The position numbers were made by a program, and so were the translations under genes. Below are positions 1-7,826 of a stretch of DNA of 64,000 nucleotides, piece after piece. This DNA comes from M0108 sp044228795 (lineage in GTDB: Bacteria > Pseudomonadota > Gammaproteobacteria > Chromatiales > Chromatiaceae). The notes under the pieces are model-generated. The model did not search any database. It was given only the letters and a program-made list of their open reading frames with translations, and was not told where the DNA came from. The DNA is taken from contig JBGAUE010000017.1 in assembly GCA_044228795.1 (NCBI GenBank), forward strand, positions 1 through 64,000. Direction: 5' to 3'. Position 1 is the stretch's first letter; every line of letters starts with the position of its first letter.

Positions 1-130
1 TGTCCAACCTGCGCCGGATGGACCCCGTAGGCCTGACCGATCTCGTTGACGTCTTGACACCGCGGATCGCCTCTAAACCAACCTTGGCCTTGCATGCTGC
101 TGTGTACGTCTTGCGCTTCGCTTCACCCAT
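1..130 (-). pseudogene. IS3-family transposase OrfA, frameshifted and partial
   Basis: The reverse-strand frame from the ATG at 130 reads MGEAKRKTYTAACKAKVGLE and continues AIRGVKT, the typical HTH-containing N-terminus of IS3-family OrfA. After VKT the expected VNEIGQAYGVHP appears only in another frame (NEIGQAYGVHPAQVG), consistent with loss of one G in the codons after ACG. The gene therefore carries a frameshift within its first 30 codons and also runs off the window. OrfA would supply the DNA-binding part of the transposase. Family assignment is by recognised sequence pattern. Confidence 0.6.
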
Positions 131-191
131 CTCTATCTGACCCCTTCGGTTAGGCGGCACGCTTAACCTACTGTCCGGTGTTAGGGGTCCA
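1..191 (-). mobile_element. 5' end of a second IS3-family element, inserted into the first and cut by the window edge
   Basis: Reading the reverse strand from 191, the sequence TGGACCCCTAACACCGGACA looks like the terminal repeat of an IS3-type element, and an orfA-like reading frame begins at 130. The first element's transposase frame is interrupted exactly here: its recognisable sequence ends at FVYL and continues into unrelated codons. This indicates insertion of one element into the other. The far end lies outside the window. The boundary is inferred from the break in homology; no target duplication can be checked. Confidence 0.5.
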
Positions 192-593
192 TCTTAGGTA
201 GACGAAGCCCTTCTTCATCGGGATGTCGGTGATGTCGGTGGCCCAGACCTGGTTCGGGCGGTCGATGGACAGTTCACGTAGCAGGTAGGGGTAGACCTGA
301 TCCCCTGCCCGTTTGCGACTGGTGCTGGGCTTGCGGTAGAGGGCTTCGATGCCCATTTTCGCCATCAGGCCGGCCATCCCCTTACGGCCTACCCGCCGGC
401 CTTCCTGGCCGAGCAGGTCGCGCCGCAGGCGCGCACCGGCAAACGGGTGTTGCCGATGCAACTCGTCGATACGGCGCATCAGGGCCAGGTCGGCGGTGGA
501 GACTGGCTTGGGACGGTAGTAGGCCGTCGCGCGGGCCAGGCCGAGGGCTTGGCATTGCCGCACGATGGGGAGGTCGTGGTTGCGGTCGATCAT
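168..593 (-). pseudogene. IS3-family transposase OrfB, truncated by insertion
   Basis: Starting at the ATG at 593, the protein opens with MIDRNHDLPIVRQCQALGLA, the standard start of IS3-family OrfB, and includes the HTH_21 region. It reaches the beginning of the rve integrase core, including the first catalytic Asp in VWATDITDIPM. Family members then read FVYL followed by the rest of the DDE core. Here FVYL is followed by eight unrelated codons and a stop (168-191) that belong to the nested element. About 134 of a usual 270-280 residues remain, so the DDE triad is incomplete. Confidence 0.75.
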
Positions 594-974
594 CGCGTTG
601 CGCTCAGCAGGCCCGCCTGGGTGAGCGCGCTTTCTAAAAAATCATTTTCCAGGGTCAGTTCGCCAATCTTGGCGTGCAGGGTCTTGATGTCCGGCGACGC
701 GTCGGGCGCACTTCCGTCGCATACCTGGGCCGCCCGTGCCAACAGTTACGTCTTCCAGTCCGTGATCTGGTTGGGGTGGTTGTCGTGCTGTTGGGCCAAT
801 TTAGCCAAGGTCTTGTCGGCCTTCAGCGTTGCCAAGGCGACTTGCGCCTTGAAAGCCGGCGTGTGGTTGCGCCGCTTCCTTCTTGCCATGCTCTTGCTCC
901 TGTTAGGGGCCGCTCCCGCGGCCCAGGGGTGAAGCAAGGCTATCACTTAGACAGGTGTCCGATTTCCGGGGCCA
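192..974 (-). mobile_element. Remnant of an IS3-family insertion sequence
   Basis: The remnant contains an orfA with an internal stop (590-889) and the 5' part of orfB (192-593) on the reverse strand. The orfA-side end probably lies near 974, where the reverse strand begins TGGCCCCGGAAATCGGACAC, resembling the end of the nested element at 191. Both genes are broken, so the element cannot transpose by itself. It lies immediately upstream of the oxidase regulatory region and may mark an old boundary of this conserved cluster. Confidence 0.6.
590..889 (-). pseudogene. IS3-family transposase OrfA with in-frame stop
   Basis: From the ATG at 889 the frame reads MARRKRRNHTPAFKAQVALA and continues to the HTH segment NQITDWKT. 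TAA then occurs at 748-746 where family members have CAA (KTQLL). Beyond the stop the same frame stays recognisable (LLARAAQVCDG, then IKTLHAKIGELTLENDFLE) to a TGA at 592-590, which overlaps the orfB ATG as is usual for IS3. The intact protein would be 99 aa; the nonsense mutation leaves 47. Confidence 0.7.
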
Positions 975-1032
975 CCTCTCTGTCCACTGTTTGGAAGGCG
1001 TATACAGAAATATACAAGTAAATACCGATATA

Positions 1033-1046
1033 TTGATCCAGATCAA
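1033..1046. promoter_or_regulatory. Perfect FNR/ANR-type box upstream of coxB
   Basis: TTGATCCAGATCAA at 1033-1046 matches the FNR/ANR consensus TTGAT-N4-ATCAA at every position. It lies 258 bases upstream of the coxB start, in the only AT-rich part of the 947-1303 gene-free stretch. AT-rich hexamers that could serve as -10 elements lie at 1081-1086 (TAATTA) and 1093-1098. The site suggests oxygen- or NO-responsive control of the oxidase operon or of the RNA at 1100-1246. A CRP/FNR paralogue such as DNR could use the same site; activation or repression cannot be told from sequence. Confidence 0.7.
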
Positions 1047-1099
1047 AATAATTTGCACTTCAGATTGATTTCTCGCATCCTAATTAAAGATGTTTATAG

Positions 1100-1246
1100 G
1101 CCTCGATTACCTGGGTTCCTCGCTGTTGGGGGGCCTAGTCGGGGTCGCGATACGCTTGATCGAGCCGGAAAGCGTGTGTCTCGCCCCTTACTCAAGGGGT
1201 GATCGACCTAGCAAGGCCCCGATCGTGAACACTAAGAAATCGAGGC
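1100..1246 (+). ncRNA. Candidate structured RNA (5' leader or sRNA) between FNR box and coxB
   Basis: Nested complementary segments give one non-crossing fold: P1 GCCTCGATT 1100-1108 with AATCGAGGC 1238-1246; P2 1130-1135 with 1215-1220; P3 1143-1147 with 1204-1208; hairpin P4 1152-1157/1170-1175; hairpin P5 1181-1189/1194-1202 (9 bp with one G-U, 4-nt loop). TCGGGG 1139-1144 could alternatively pair with CCCCGA 1217-1222, excluding P2 and P3. No ORF is evident. I do not recognise a known riboswitch, and comparison from memory does not resemble 6S RNA. There is no terminator before coxB, so a leader is more likely than a free sRNA. A weak hairpin (1264-1268/1287-1291) just downstream overlaps the coxB Shine-Dalgarno. 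Confidence 0.4.
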
Positions 1247-1303
1247 TCTGAACCCAGACCTCGTCTCGCAAGTACAACTCTTACTACGAGAGGGGATTCG
1301 GTA

Positions 1304-2464
1304 GTGAATTTGAACCGCATTGGGGCCACAACCGCCTCGCTATCCTTTACCTGCTGGTCAGGTCACGCGGCAGCCGAGATGGGGCTCAACTTCCCCGAGC
1401 CTGCCGCTGGCGTAGCCCAGGAAATTTATGACATCCATATGATGACCTCGACCATAGCTACGGTCCTGTTGGTCATCATCTTTGCCTTCGTTATTTATTC
1501 CCTGGTCTATCACCGTAAGAGTCGGGGTTATGTAGCGGATCAGCACTTCCACGAATCCTGGTTCGGACGCTGGTCCTGGGTCATTGTCCCGGTCCTGGTG
1601 CTGGGGGTGGATATGACCATCGCCAGCAAGGCTGAGAAGACCCTCGAAAGGGTCTGGGAAATCCCGAAAGGGGAAGACCTGATGGATGTCAAGGTGGTGG
1701 GCCACCAGTGGTGGTGGGAATACCAGTACCTGGACTATTCCGTCGACGTGGATGGTAAGCCACTGCCTGTGCGCATCGAAAGTCGTTTCGTGCCGAAAGA
1801 CAAGGCTGGTGACAAGTACCTGCGGGATGTCGACAACCCCCTCGTCCTACCCGTTGGGTCCAAGATTCGCTTTTTGCACACCTCGGCTGACGTCAATCAC
1901 GCCTTCTGGGTACCGGAACTGGCGGTTAAGAAGGATGCCATTCCCGGTTACGTTACGGAGACCTGGGTGGATCTGAACCGTGAAGGGACCTTCCGCGGTC
2001 AGTGTGGGCAACTCTGCGGTACCTGGCATTCACGCATGCCTATCGTGGTCGAATCGGTGTCAAAGGATAAATTCGACTCTTGGATGGCCAATCAGAAGCA
2101 GGTCATGCTGGCCTCTGCAGCCGAGGCCAATGTGGATAAAATCTGGCCCATGGAGGATCTGATGGCGAAGGGCCAGGATTTGTTCAACAGCAAGTGCAGC
2201 GCTTGCCACCAAATCAACGGCATGGGCTTGCCACCGGCCTTTCCCGCCCTGGCTGGGAGCAAGGTCGCAACGGGTCCCATTGCCGGCCACATGGACACGG
2301 TACTTAACGGCCGGCCTGGGACCGCGATGGTCGCCTGGAACGCTTTGAACGACCTGGAGATTGCCTCCATTGTTACCTACGAGCGAAACGCCTGGGGCAA
2401 CAATACCGGTGACGTGGTGCAGCCTCGGGATGTTCGTGCTGCCCGCTCCCTGGCGGTCAAGTAA
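1304..2464 (+). CDS. coxB: Cytochrome c oxidase subunit II with fused cytochrome c domain (caa3 type)
   Basis: Electron-entry subunit of an aa3/caa3 terminal oxidase in the cytoplasmic membrane; it passes electrons from cytochrome c through CuA to subunit I. Two TM helices lie at about 48-70 and 90-108. The HQWWW motif is at 134-138. CuA ligands are visible as H199, C234, C238, H242 and M245, with E236 replaced by Q236 in GQCGQLCGTWH. A C-terminal cytochrome c domain carries the heme motif CSACH at 298-302. At 386 aa it is longer than a plain CoxB because of this domain. The GTG start at 1304 follows GAGAGGGG by about 8 bases. It heads the oxidase operon, with 127 bases to coxA. Confidence 0.95.
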   Translation: MNLNRIGATTASLSFTCWSGHAAAEMGLNFPEPAAGVAQEIYDIHMMTSTIATVLLVIIFAFVIYSLVYHRKSRGYVADQHFHESWFGRWSWVIVPVLVLGVDMTIASKAEKTLERVWEIPKGEDLMDVKVVGHQWWWEYQYLDYSVDVDGKPLPVRIESRFVPKDKAGDKYLRDVDNPLVLPVGSKIRFLHTSADVNHAFWVPELAVKKDAIPGYVTETWVDLNREGTFRGQCGQLCGTWHSRMPIVVESVSKDKFDSWMANQKQVMLASAAEANVDKIWPMEDLMAKGQDLFNSKCSACHQINGMGLPPAFPALAGSKVATGPIAGHMDTVLNGRPGTAMVAWNALNDLEIASIVTYERNAWGNNTGDVVQPRDVRAARSLAVK

Positions 2465-2591
2465 GCCGACACTAACCCGCTTCGATACGCAGATGAACGT
2501 AATCTCGCGCAATCTGGTTTGGCCGGGCTGCCCTGGTGCCAGCCTGGCGTCGGGTTGCGGACGAGATCTCTCTTTCACGAGGTAGACCGCC

Positions 2592-4229
2592 ATGACCGCA
2601 ACAACACTGGATCACGATTTCGATCACGAGCATGAACATGAACACCACGGACCCTCCAAGGGCATTGGTCGGTGGCTGTACTCCACTAATCACAAAGACA
2701 TCGGGACCATGTACCTGGTGTTCGCCCTGATCATGCTGTTCCTCGGCGGGGCGAGCGCCATGCTCATTCGTGCCGAGTTGTTCATGCCCGGGCTGCAATT
2801 GCTGGAGCCAGACCTCTACAACAACCTGGTCACCAACCACGCCCTACTGATGATCTTCGGTGCCGTGATGCCGGCTGCTGCGGGCATGGCGAACTGGATG
2901 ATCCCGCTCATGATCGGGGCCCCGGACATGGCCCTGCCGCGGATGAACAACCTGAGCTTCTGGATCCTGCCGGCGGCCGGGACCATGTTGGTCCTGTCCT
3001 TCGTAGTGCCCTTTTTCCCCGGCGGTGGCACTCAGATCAACACCGGTTGGACCCTCTACCCGCCGCTGTCAGTCCAGGTCGGTATGTCCATGGATTTCCT
3101 CATCTTCGCCATTCACCTGTTGGGCATCTCCTCGGTACTGGCCTCCATTAACATCATCGTTACCATCTTCAACATGCGTGCTCCCGGCATGAAGCTGATG
3201 CAAATGCCGATTTTCGTCTGGACCTGGCTGGTGACGGCCTTCCTGCTCATCCTGGTGGTTCCGGTTCTGGCTGGCGGGGTGACCATGTTGCTGTTCGACC
3301 GCCACTTCGGCACCAGCTTCTTCAATGCGGCCGGAGGTGGTGATCCGGTGCTGTTCCAGCATCTGTTCTGGTTCTTCGGACACCCTGAGGTCTATATCCT
3401 CATCCTGCCGTCCTTCGGCATCCTCGCCGCCATAGTACCGACCTTCTCCCGCAAGCCCCTCTTTGGGTACAACTCCTTGGTTGGCGGCATGATCGCCATC
3501 ATGGCCATTGGCATGGTGGTCTGGGCCCATCACCAGTACACCGTTGGCATGTCCCTGGGAACGGTGACCTATTTCATGATGGGGACCATCCTCATCTCCA
3601 TCCCGGTCGGGTTAATGGTCTTCAACTACATGGCGACCATGTGGAAGGGATCCATGAGCTTCGAAACCCCCATGCTCTTTGCTGTGGGCATCCTGATGAT
3701 GTTCTCTTTCGGCGGCCTGACCGGTGTCATGCTGGCCGTGGTCCCGGCGGACATGCAGTATCACGATTCGATGTTCGTGGTGGCTCACTTCCATTACGTT
3801 TTACTCCCCGGGGCGGTCTTCGGGCTCTTCGCCGGGGTCTTTTACTGGCTGCCCAAGTGGACCGGGCACATGTACAACGAAAAGCTGGGCAAGATCTTCT
3901 TCTGGGTCAATGTGGTTAGCTTCAATATCACCTTCTTCCCCCAGCACTTCCTGGGTCTCGCCGGGATGCCACGGCGCATCGTCGACTACAACGTCATGTT
4001 TACTGACTTCAACATGCTGTCCAGCATCGGTTCCTTCGTCTTTGGTCTTAGCCACCTGTTGTTCCTCTACATCATCATAGACACCGTCCGCCGCGGCAAA
4101 AAGGCGGAGGCCCGCGTCTGGGAAGGGGCACAGGGACTCGAATGGGAGTTGCCCTCGCCGCCGCCGTTCCATAGTTGGACCACCCCCCCAAAGTTGGCCA
4201 ATTCAAGCAGGAAGCAGGATGAGGCGTAG
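2592..4229 (+). CDS. coxA: Cytochrome c oxidase subunit I
   Basis: Catalytic subunit that reduces O2 to water and pumps protons. Heme a ligands are H83 and H401, and the heme a3 ligand is H399 (AHFHYVLLPG). CuB ligands are H264 in GHPEVY, with the cross-linked Y268, and H313/H314. E266 at HPEV marks an A1-type enzyme. At 545 aa with 12 TM segments it has the usual length. The N-terminus is unusually His/Glu/Asp rich (DHDFDHEHEHEHH, residues 7-19), which could bind metal, although that is inference. The start follows CGAGG by 8 bases. Confidence 0.97.
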   Translation: MTATTLDHDFDHEHEHEHHGPSKGIGRWLYSTNHKDIGTMYLVFALIMLFLGGASAMLIRAELFMPGLQLLEPDLYNNLVTNHALLMIFGAVMPAAAGMANWMIPLMIGAPDMALPRMNNLSFWILPAAGTMLVLSFVVPFFPGGGTQINTGWTLYPPLSVQVGMSMDFLIFAIHLLGISSVLASINIIVTIFNMRAPGMKLMQMPIFVWTWLVTAFLLILVVPVLAGGVTMLLFDRHFGTSFFNAAGGGDPVLFQHLFWFFGHPEVYILILPSFGILAAIVPTFSRKPLFGYNSLVGGMIAIMAIGMVVWAHHQYTVGMSLGTVTYFMMGTILISIPVGLMVFNYMATMWKGSMSFETPMLFAVGILMMFSFGGLTGVMLAVVPADMQYHDSMFVVAHFHYVLLPGAVFGLFAGVFYWLPKWTGHMYNEKLGKIFFWVNVVSFNITFFPQHFLGLAGMPRRIVDYNVMFTDFNMLSSIGSFVFGLSHLLFLYIIIDTVRRGKKAEARVWEGAQGLEWELPSPPPFHSWTTPPKLANSSRKQDEA

Positions 4230-4285
4230 CGCGCCCCGCCTCGCCTGAATTCCGCCCGAAGCTTGGAGTTGATGCGAGTAACCCA

Positions 4286-4432
4286 ATGAGTGCCAATGAG
4301 ATAACGCCGGATCAGAGGCGCAGGAACGTTCGCGCGGCCTGGGTGATTGCCGCCCTTGCCGCTTTCCTCTTCCTGACATCCATTCCCTTTTGGACTGGGC
4401 TGTACCAGATGGGCAAGGCGAGCGGCCTGTGA
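4286..4432 (+). CDS. Small single-TM protein between coxA and ctaG (probable oxidase small assembly protein)
   Basis: A 48-residue frame runs from the ATG at 4286 to a TGA at 4430-4432 and encodes a basic N-terminus (PDQRRRNVRAAW), one TM helix at about 19-38 and a short tail. Its stop overlaps the GTG start of ctaG (GTGA), a sign of translational coupling. Small one-helix proteins at this place in proteobacterial cox operons are usually annotated as cytochrome oxidase small assembly proteins. The position and shape support that; the sequence is too short for certain assignment. Confidence 0.7.
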   Translation: MSANEITPDQRRRNVRAAWVIAALAAFLFLTSIPFWTGLYQMGKASGL

Positions 4433-5064
4433 ACGCGCCTGCCCCGGATCGGCGCCGCCGTACCCTCTGGCTGCTGGTGGCCCTGGCGGTCGGAATGTTC
4501 GGCTTCGGCTTCGCCATGGTTCCCCTTTATGGGCTCCTGTGCGATGCCACCGGCTTGCAGTCGATCAAGCGCATGGCAGCCGTCGATGCCGACGTGGGCC
4601 GGACCACGGACAATGCAGGACGTTGGGTGACAGTCAAGTTCGATACCACCGTCCATCCGGATCTCCCCTGGACGCTGGGTCCAACGGAGACCCAGGTGCG
4701 TGTGCAACTGGGGGAGCCCAGGCTAGTCAACTTCGTGGCGGAGAACCGGACGGGGGGAGAGGTGACGGGTCAGGCGATCCCGGCCATCAACCCTTGGAAA
4801 GCGAGCGCATACTTTGCCAAGATGGAATGTTTCTGTTTTACCCGGCAGACTCTGGCGGGCGGCGAACGCAAGGTGATGCCGGTACGGTTCGTGATCTCAC
4901 CCGATCTCCCCCTGGACGTGGACTCCATCACGCTTTCCTACAGTGTGATGCGGGTGTTCACACCCGATGCCAAGACTGCAGCCAATTTGGTGCAACAGGA
5001 GACCCCATCGGCAGGCCCTGGCGGGGTTTCCGATGGATTTCCCCCTAGCCCTAGGCCGCTATAA
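4429..5064 (+). CDS. ctaG: Cytochrome c oxidase assembly protein CtaG/Cox11 (CuB insertion)
   Basis: Copper chaperone that delivers Cu to the CuB site of subunit I. An N-terminal TM anchor lies at about 12-35, followed by a periplasmic beta domain carrying the copper motif CFCF (C134, C136) in KMECFCFTRQ. At 211 aa it is slightly longer than usual. The GTG at 4429 is chosen because it overlaps the upstream stop and gives the family's basic N-terminus (APDRRRRTLW). An in-frame ATG at 4390 would lie inside the small upstream gene. It is followed by coxC after 28 bases. Confidence 0.93.
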   Translation: MNAPAPDRRRRTLWLLVALAVGMFGFGFAMVPLYGLLCDATGLQSIKRMAAVDADVGRTTDNAGRWVTVKFDTTVHPDLPWTLGPTETQVRVQLGEPRLVNFVAENRTGGEVTGQAIPAINPWKASAYFAKMECFCFTRQTLAGGERKVMPVRFVISPDLPLDVDSITLSYSVMRVFTPDAKTAANLVQQETPSAGPGGVSDGFPPSPRPL

Positions 5065-5092
5065 GACAACACGACAACGAGGATATTTTCGG

Positions 5093-5968
5093 ATGACCGG
5101 TTCCATACACGGGCAGAAAGACTATTTTATTCCGGATCCGAGTCCATGGCCGATCACGGCCATGGTCTCGATCCTGTTAATGCTGGCGGGCACCGCCCTG
5201 GCCATCAACCACGTTGGCATCGGTCCTTTGATCCTGGTCGCAGGGCTTAGCCTGTTAGCCTTCATGTTCTACGGCTGGTTCGGCCAGGTGATCCAGGAAA
5301 GCATGGCGGATCGCTACAATGCCCAAGTGGACCGATCCTTTCGCCAGGGAATGTTCTGGTTTATTTCCTCGGAGGTCTTTTTCTTTTTGAGCTTTTTTGG
5401 TGCCTTGTGGTACATCCGCAATGTGGCCATGGTCTGGTTGGGCGGCAGCGGCTATCTCGCCGAGACCCACAATATATTGTGGAGCCAGTTTGACGCCGTA
5501 TGGCCCTCGGCCGGTCCCAAGGAACTCGGTGGCGAGTTTACCTCCATGAGTGCCTGGGGTATCCCGGCCATCAACACCCTGATCCTGTTGACTTCGGGTG
5601 CAACCGTGACCTGGGCTCACTGGGGCCTGAAAGCCCACAATAACACTACCTTGACGCGGGGCCTGGCCTTAACGATTGCCCTCGGCTTTCTCTTCGTCAT
5701 GCTCCAGGCCTTCGAGTATTACCATGCCTACCATGAGCTGAATCTGACCCTGGGCTCCGGAGCCTATGGCTCGACCTTTTATATGCTCACCGGCTTTCAT
5801 GGCTTCCACGTGACCATGGGTGCGGTGATGCTCACCGTAATCCTGGTCCGGGCCAGGAGGGGCCACTTCACACCGCACAACCACTTCGCCTTTGAGGCCG
5901 TGGCCTGGTACTGGCATTTTGTGGACGTGGTCTGGTTGGGCTTGTTTATATTCGTTTACTGGCTCTAG
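5093..5968 (+). CDS. coxC: Cytochrome c oxidase subunit III
   Basis: Seven-TM subunit that stabilises subunit I and supports proton uptake. Family sequence is clear in SSEVFFFLSFFGALWY (contains the conserved Glu), GFHGFHVTMGA and the C-terminal WYWHFVDVVWL. At 291 aa it is of usual length. The ATG at 5093 is chosen over the open extension that begins inside ctaG because MTGSIHGQKDYFIPDPSPWP is the normal N-terminus. AACGAGGA lies about 10 bases upstream. It is the last structural subunit of the operon; a hairpin follows at 6099-6121. Confidence 0.95.
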   Translation: MTGSIHGQKDYFIPDPSPWPITAMVSILLMLAGTALAINHVGIGPLILVAGLSLLAFMFYGWFGQVIQESMADRYNAQVDRSFRQGMFWFISSEVFFFLSFFGALWYIRNVAMVWLGGSGYLAETHNILWSQFDAVWPSAGPKELGGEFTSMSAWGIPAINTLILLTSGATVTWAHWGLKAHNNTTLTRGLALTIALGFLFVMLQAFEYYHAYHELNLTLGSGAYGSTFYMLTGFHGFHVTMGAVMLTVILVRARRGHFTPHNHFAFEAVAWYWHFVDVVWLGLFIFVYWL

Positions 5969-6098
5969 GGCGTTGCCGCATATAACCGTCCCTGGTTAAG
6001 GGTGCTCCATCAGTCAGGGGGCGCGGCGAGGCCTAGGTAATCGCCTTAAAGCGGCAAACCAGGCCTGGTATGGGCTAGGTTAAGGGTGAAGGGCGAGT

Positions 6099-6121
6099 GG
6101 CGGGATTGACTAAATCCCGCC
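6099..6121. terminator. Hairpin between convergent coxC and DUF2909 genes
   Basis: GGCGGGATT (6099-6107) and AATCCCGCC (6113-6121) form a perfect 9-bp stem with a 5-base loop. It lies between two convergent genes, 8 bases from the DUF2909 stop, and could act as a bidirectional transcription stop. No T-run follows on either strand, so Rho-independent function is uncertain. Confidence 0.5.
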
Positions 6122-6129
6122 GGCGGGAG

Positions 6130-6345
6130 TCAGACGCTGTGGGGCTCCAGGATGCCGAGCATGTGTCCCAGCATGAGGAGTCCGAAGAGGGTCAGGGACA
6201 GGACGATACGCACGGTCAGTGCTCTGACGACGCGGGTCTTGTCCTCGTCCCCGTCGTCTTTGGCCATGTAATACATGCCCTGTCCCAGGGAAAAAACGAT
6301 GAAAGCCAGCAATGCTAATACTGGAATCTTGAACATGAGATCCAT
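6130..6345 (-). CDS. DUF2909 twin-transmembrane protein
   Basis: This 71-residue protein has two TM helices (about 5-24 and 47-66) separated by a charged loop KDDGDEDKTRVVRALTVR. It is the DUF2909 'twin transmembrane' family, typically found next to SURF1 and ctaA in gamma- and betaproteobacterial oxidase clusters. No biochemical function is established; the location suggests a role in oxidase assembly. It is the first of two reverse-strand genes inside the otherwise forward cluster. Confidence 0.85.
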   Translation of the reverse strand: MDLMFKIPVLALLAFIVFSLGQGMYYMAKDDGDEDKTRVVRALTVRIVLSLTLFGLLMLGHMLGILEPHSV

Positions 6346-6384
6346 GGTTTACCCCCGTTGGATTGGTAGAAGTGGGTCACTTGG

Positions 6385-7164
6385 GTGGCTCTTTTAATGT
6401 CAATGCTACGCACTCAAGACTATAGCATCCCTATGTACTTTGGCCACTATGACATTCAATTCCGTTGGTTGCCGACGGTGGTGATGGTGCTGTTCGTGGG
6501 GTTGTTCGTCGCGCTGGGGATTTGGCAACTCGGCCGGGCAGAGGAAAAACGCCAGCAGGCCGTCGAGTTGGCGGGGCAGTCGCTGTTGCCCCCTTATTTG
6601 CTTGGTCCCCTGGAACCATTGGCGGAGCCACTGCGCTATCGCCGCCTGAGTGCCACCGGCACCTTCGAGGCGGAAGGGCAGATATTGATTGAGAATCGTC
6701 GTTTTGGGGGCAAAACCGGTTATCACGTCATCACCCCGCTGCGCACTGATCCGGACGAGGTGCGTGTCCTGGTCAACCGCGGCTGGATCCCGGCTGACAC
6801 TCAGGGTCATCCCACTCCGGCGCCAGTTCCGGAGGGTCCCCGTACCCTGACTGGGGAGGCCTATATTCCGAGTGCGCCGGCCATGGCCCTGGCCGGAGCG
6901 GCGGCTGCGGCCCTATGGGGTGAGCGTTGGCCCTATCTCACCCTGGAGCTTTATCGGACCCGGTTTGACCATCCGATCCAGCCGGTGGTGATCCTGATGG
7001 ACCCGGCGGAATCCGGTGGTTTCGCGCGCGATTGGCCGCGGGAGATGCCCAAGGAGGGAATGCACTTGGGTTATGCCGTGCAGTGGTTTGCCTTTGGAGC
7101 CATTACCCTGCTTATCTGGCTGCGTCTGAGCGTACAGCAGAGTAGCCAGAGGCGGCAGGGATGA
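6385..7164 (+). CDS. SURF1 family oxidase assembly protein
   Basis: SURF1/Shy1-type inner-membrane factor that assists heme a insertion into subunit I. The first TM segment is followed by the family motif ALGIWQLGRAEEK, the central segment ENRRFGGKTGYHVITPL and VLVNRGWIP, and the second TM lies near the C-terminus (GYAVQWFAFGAITLLIWLRL). The start is uncertain: GTG 6385 is the longest option, and ATG at 6397, 6403 and 6436 are alternatives with no decisive ribosome site. The stop overlaps the next ATG (ATGA), so the two are probably coupled. Confidence 0.9.
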   Translation: MALLMSMLRTQDYSIPMYFGHYDIQFRWLPTVVMVLFVGLFVALGIWQLGRAEEKRQQAVELAGQSLLPPYLLGPLEPLAEPLRYRRLSATGTFEAEGQILIENRRFGGKTGYHVITPLRTDPDEVRVLVNRGWIPADTQGHPTPAPVPEGPRTLTGEAYIPSAPAMALAGAAAAALWGERWPYLTLELYRTRFDHPIQPVVILMDPAESGGFARDWPREMPKEGMHLGYAVQWFAFGAITLLIWLRLSVQQSSQRRQG

Positions 7165-7826
7165 GGCCCTGGCAGGGGGTTGTTCCCCCGGCTGCCGGCA
7201 AGGACGCGAGGGCCAAGTCGAGCATCAGGCCCTTGCTGGTCATGTTTGCCGTCTTCGCCGCCCCCGTGTTGGCGACTTGGTTTTTGTACTTCAACCCGGA
7301 ATATCTGCCGAGCGGGCGCAGCAACCTGGGAGAGCTTATTTCCCCCGTGGTTGCCCTCCCGGGGGACTTGACCCTGGTCTCCCCCGCCGGGGTGCCTTTG
7401 GATCGCGAGGCCTTGGCTGGCAAGTGGACCCTGGTCTTCTTGACCGGCGGGGATTGCGATGATCCTTGCCAGGCGCGGTTAGGGGACATGCGGCAGATCC
7501 GCCTGGCCCTCGGCGAAGCGAGCCTGAGTACGGAGCGGCTGCTGATCATGACCGAACCGAGCGGTCAGGTGGTAGGTGCCGAGCTCGAGCGCGAATTTGG
7601 TGGCATGCAGGTGGCGTTGACGGACACTACCGGTGGGGAGCGGTTGCTGGGGCTCCTGCGGCAGGGCGATGCGGCCCTCGGCCGGCTCTACATCCTCGAT
7701 CCCATGGGCAACCTCATGATGCGCTACGCGCCCAATGCCCCGGCGAAAGATACCCTCAAAGACATAGGGCGCCTGATCAAGGCCTCCAAGAACTGGATAA
7801 AAGGTGCAGGCTATGGCCATAAGTGA
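7161..7826 (+). CDS. Oxidase-cluster thioredoxin-fold protein with CX3C (SCO-like, incomplete site)
   Basis: Membrane-anchored protein with a TM helix at about 24-42 and a periplasmic domain. It resembles proteins found between surf1 and ctaA in gammaproteobacteria, usually annotated as hypothetical or cytochrome oxidase associated. The GKWTLVFLTGGDCDDPC segment is laid out like the SCO active site, with C99 and C103 spaced CX3C, but without the following Pro. I see no counterpart of the SCO copper His. It could be a copper or thiol helper for CuA or CuB. It overlaps surf1 by 4 bases and ctaB by 14. Confidence 0.75.
   Translation: MRPWQGVVPPAAGKDARAKSSIRPLLVMFAVFAAPVLATWFLYFNPEYLPSGRSNLGELISPVVALPGDLTLVSPAGVPLDREALAGKWTLVFLTGGDCDDPCQARLGDMRQIRLALGEASLSTERLLIMTEPSGQVVGAELEREFGGMQVALTDTTGGERLLGLLRQGDAALGRLYILDPMGNLMMRYAPNAPAKDTLKDIGRLIKASKNWIKGAGYGHK

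Noticed and set aside
1100..1246. Assignment of the structured segment to 6S RNA
   Set aside because: It is shorter, lacks the large central bulge between two long stems, and the sequence has no resemblance to gammaproteobacterial 6S RNA as I know it.
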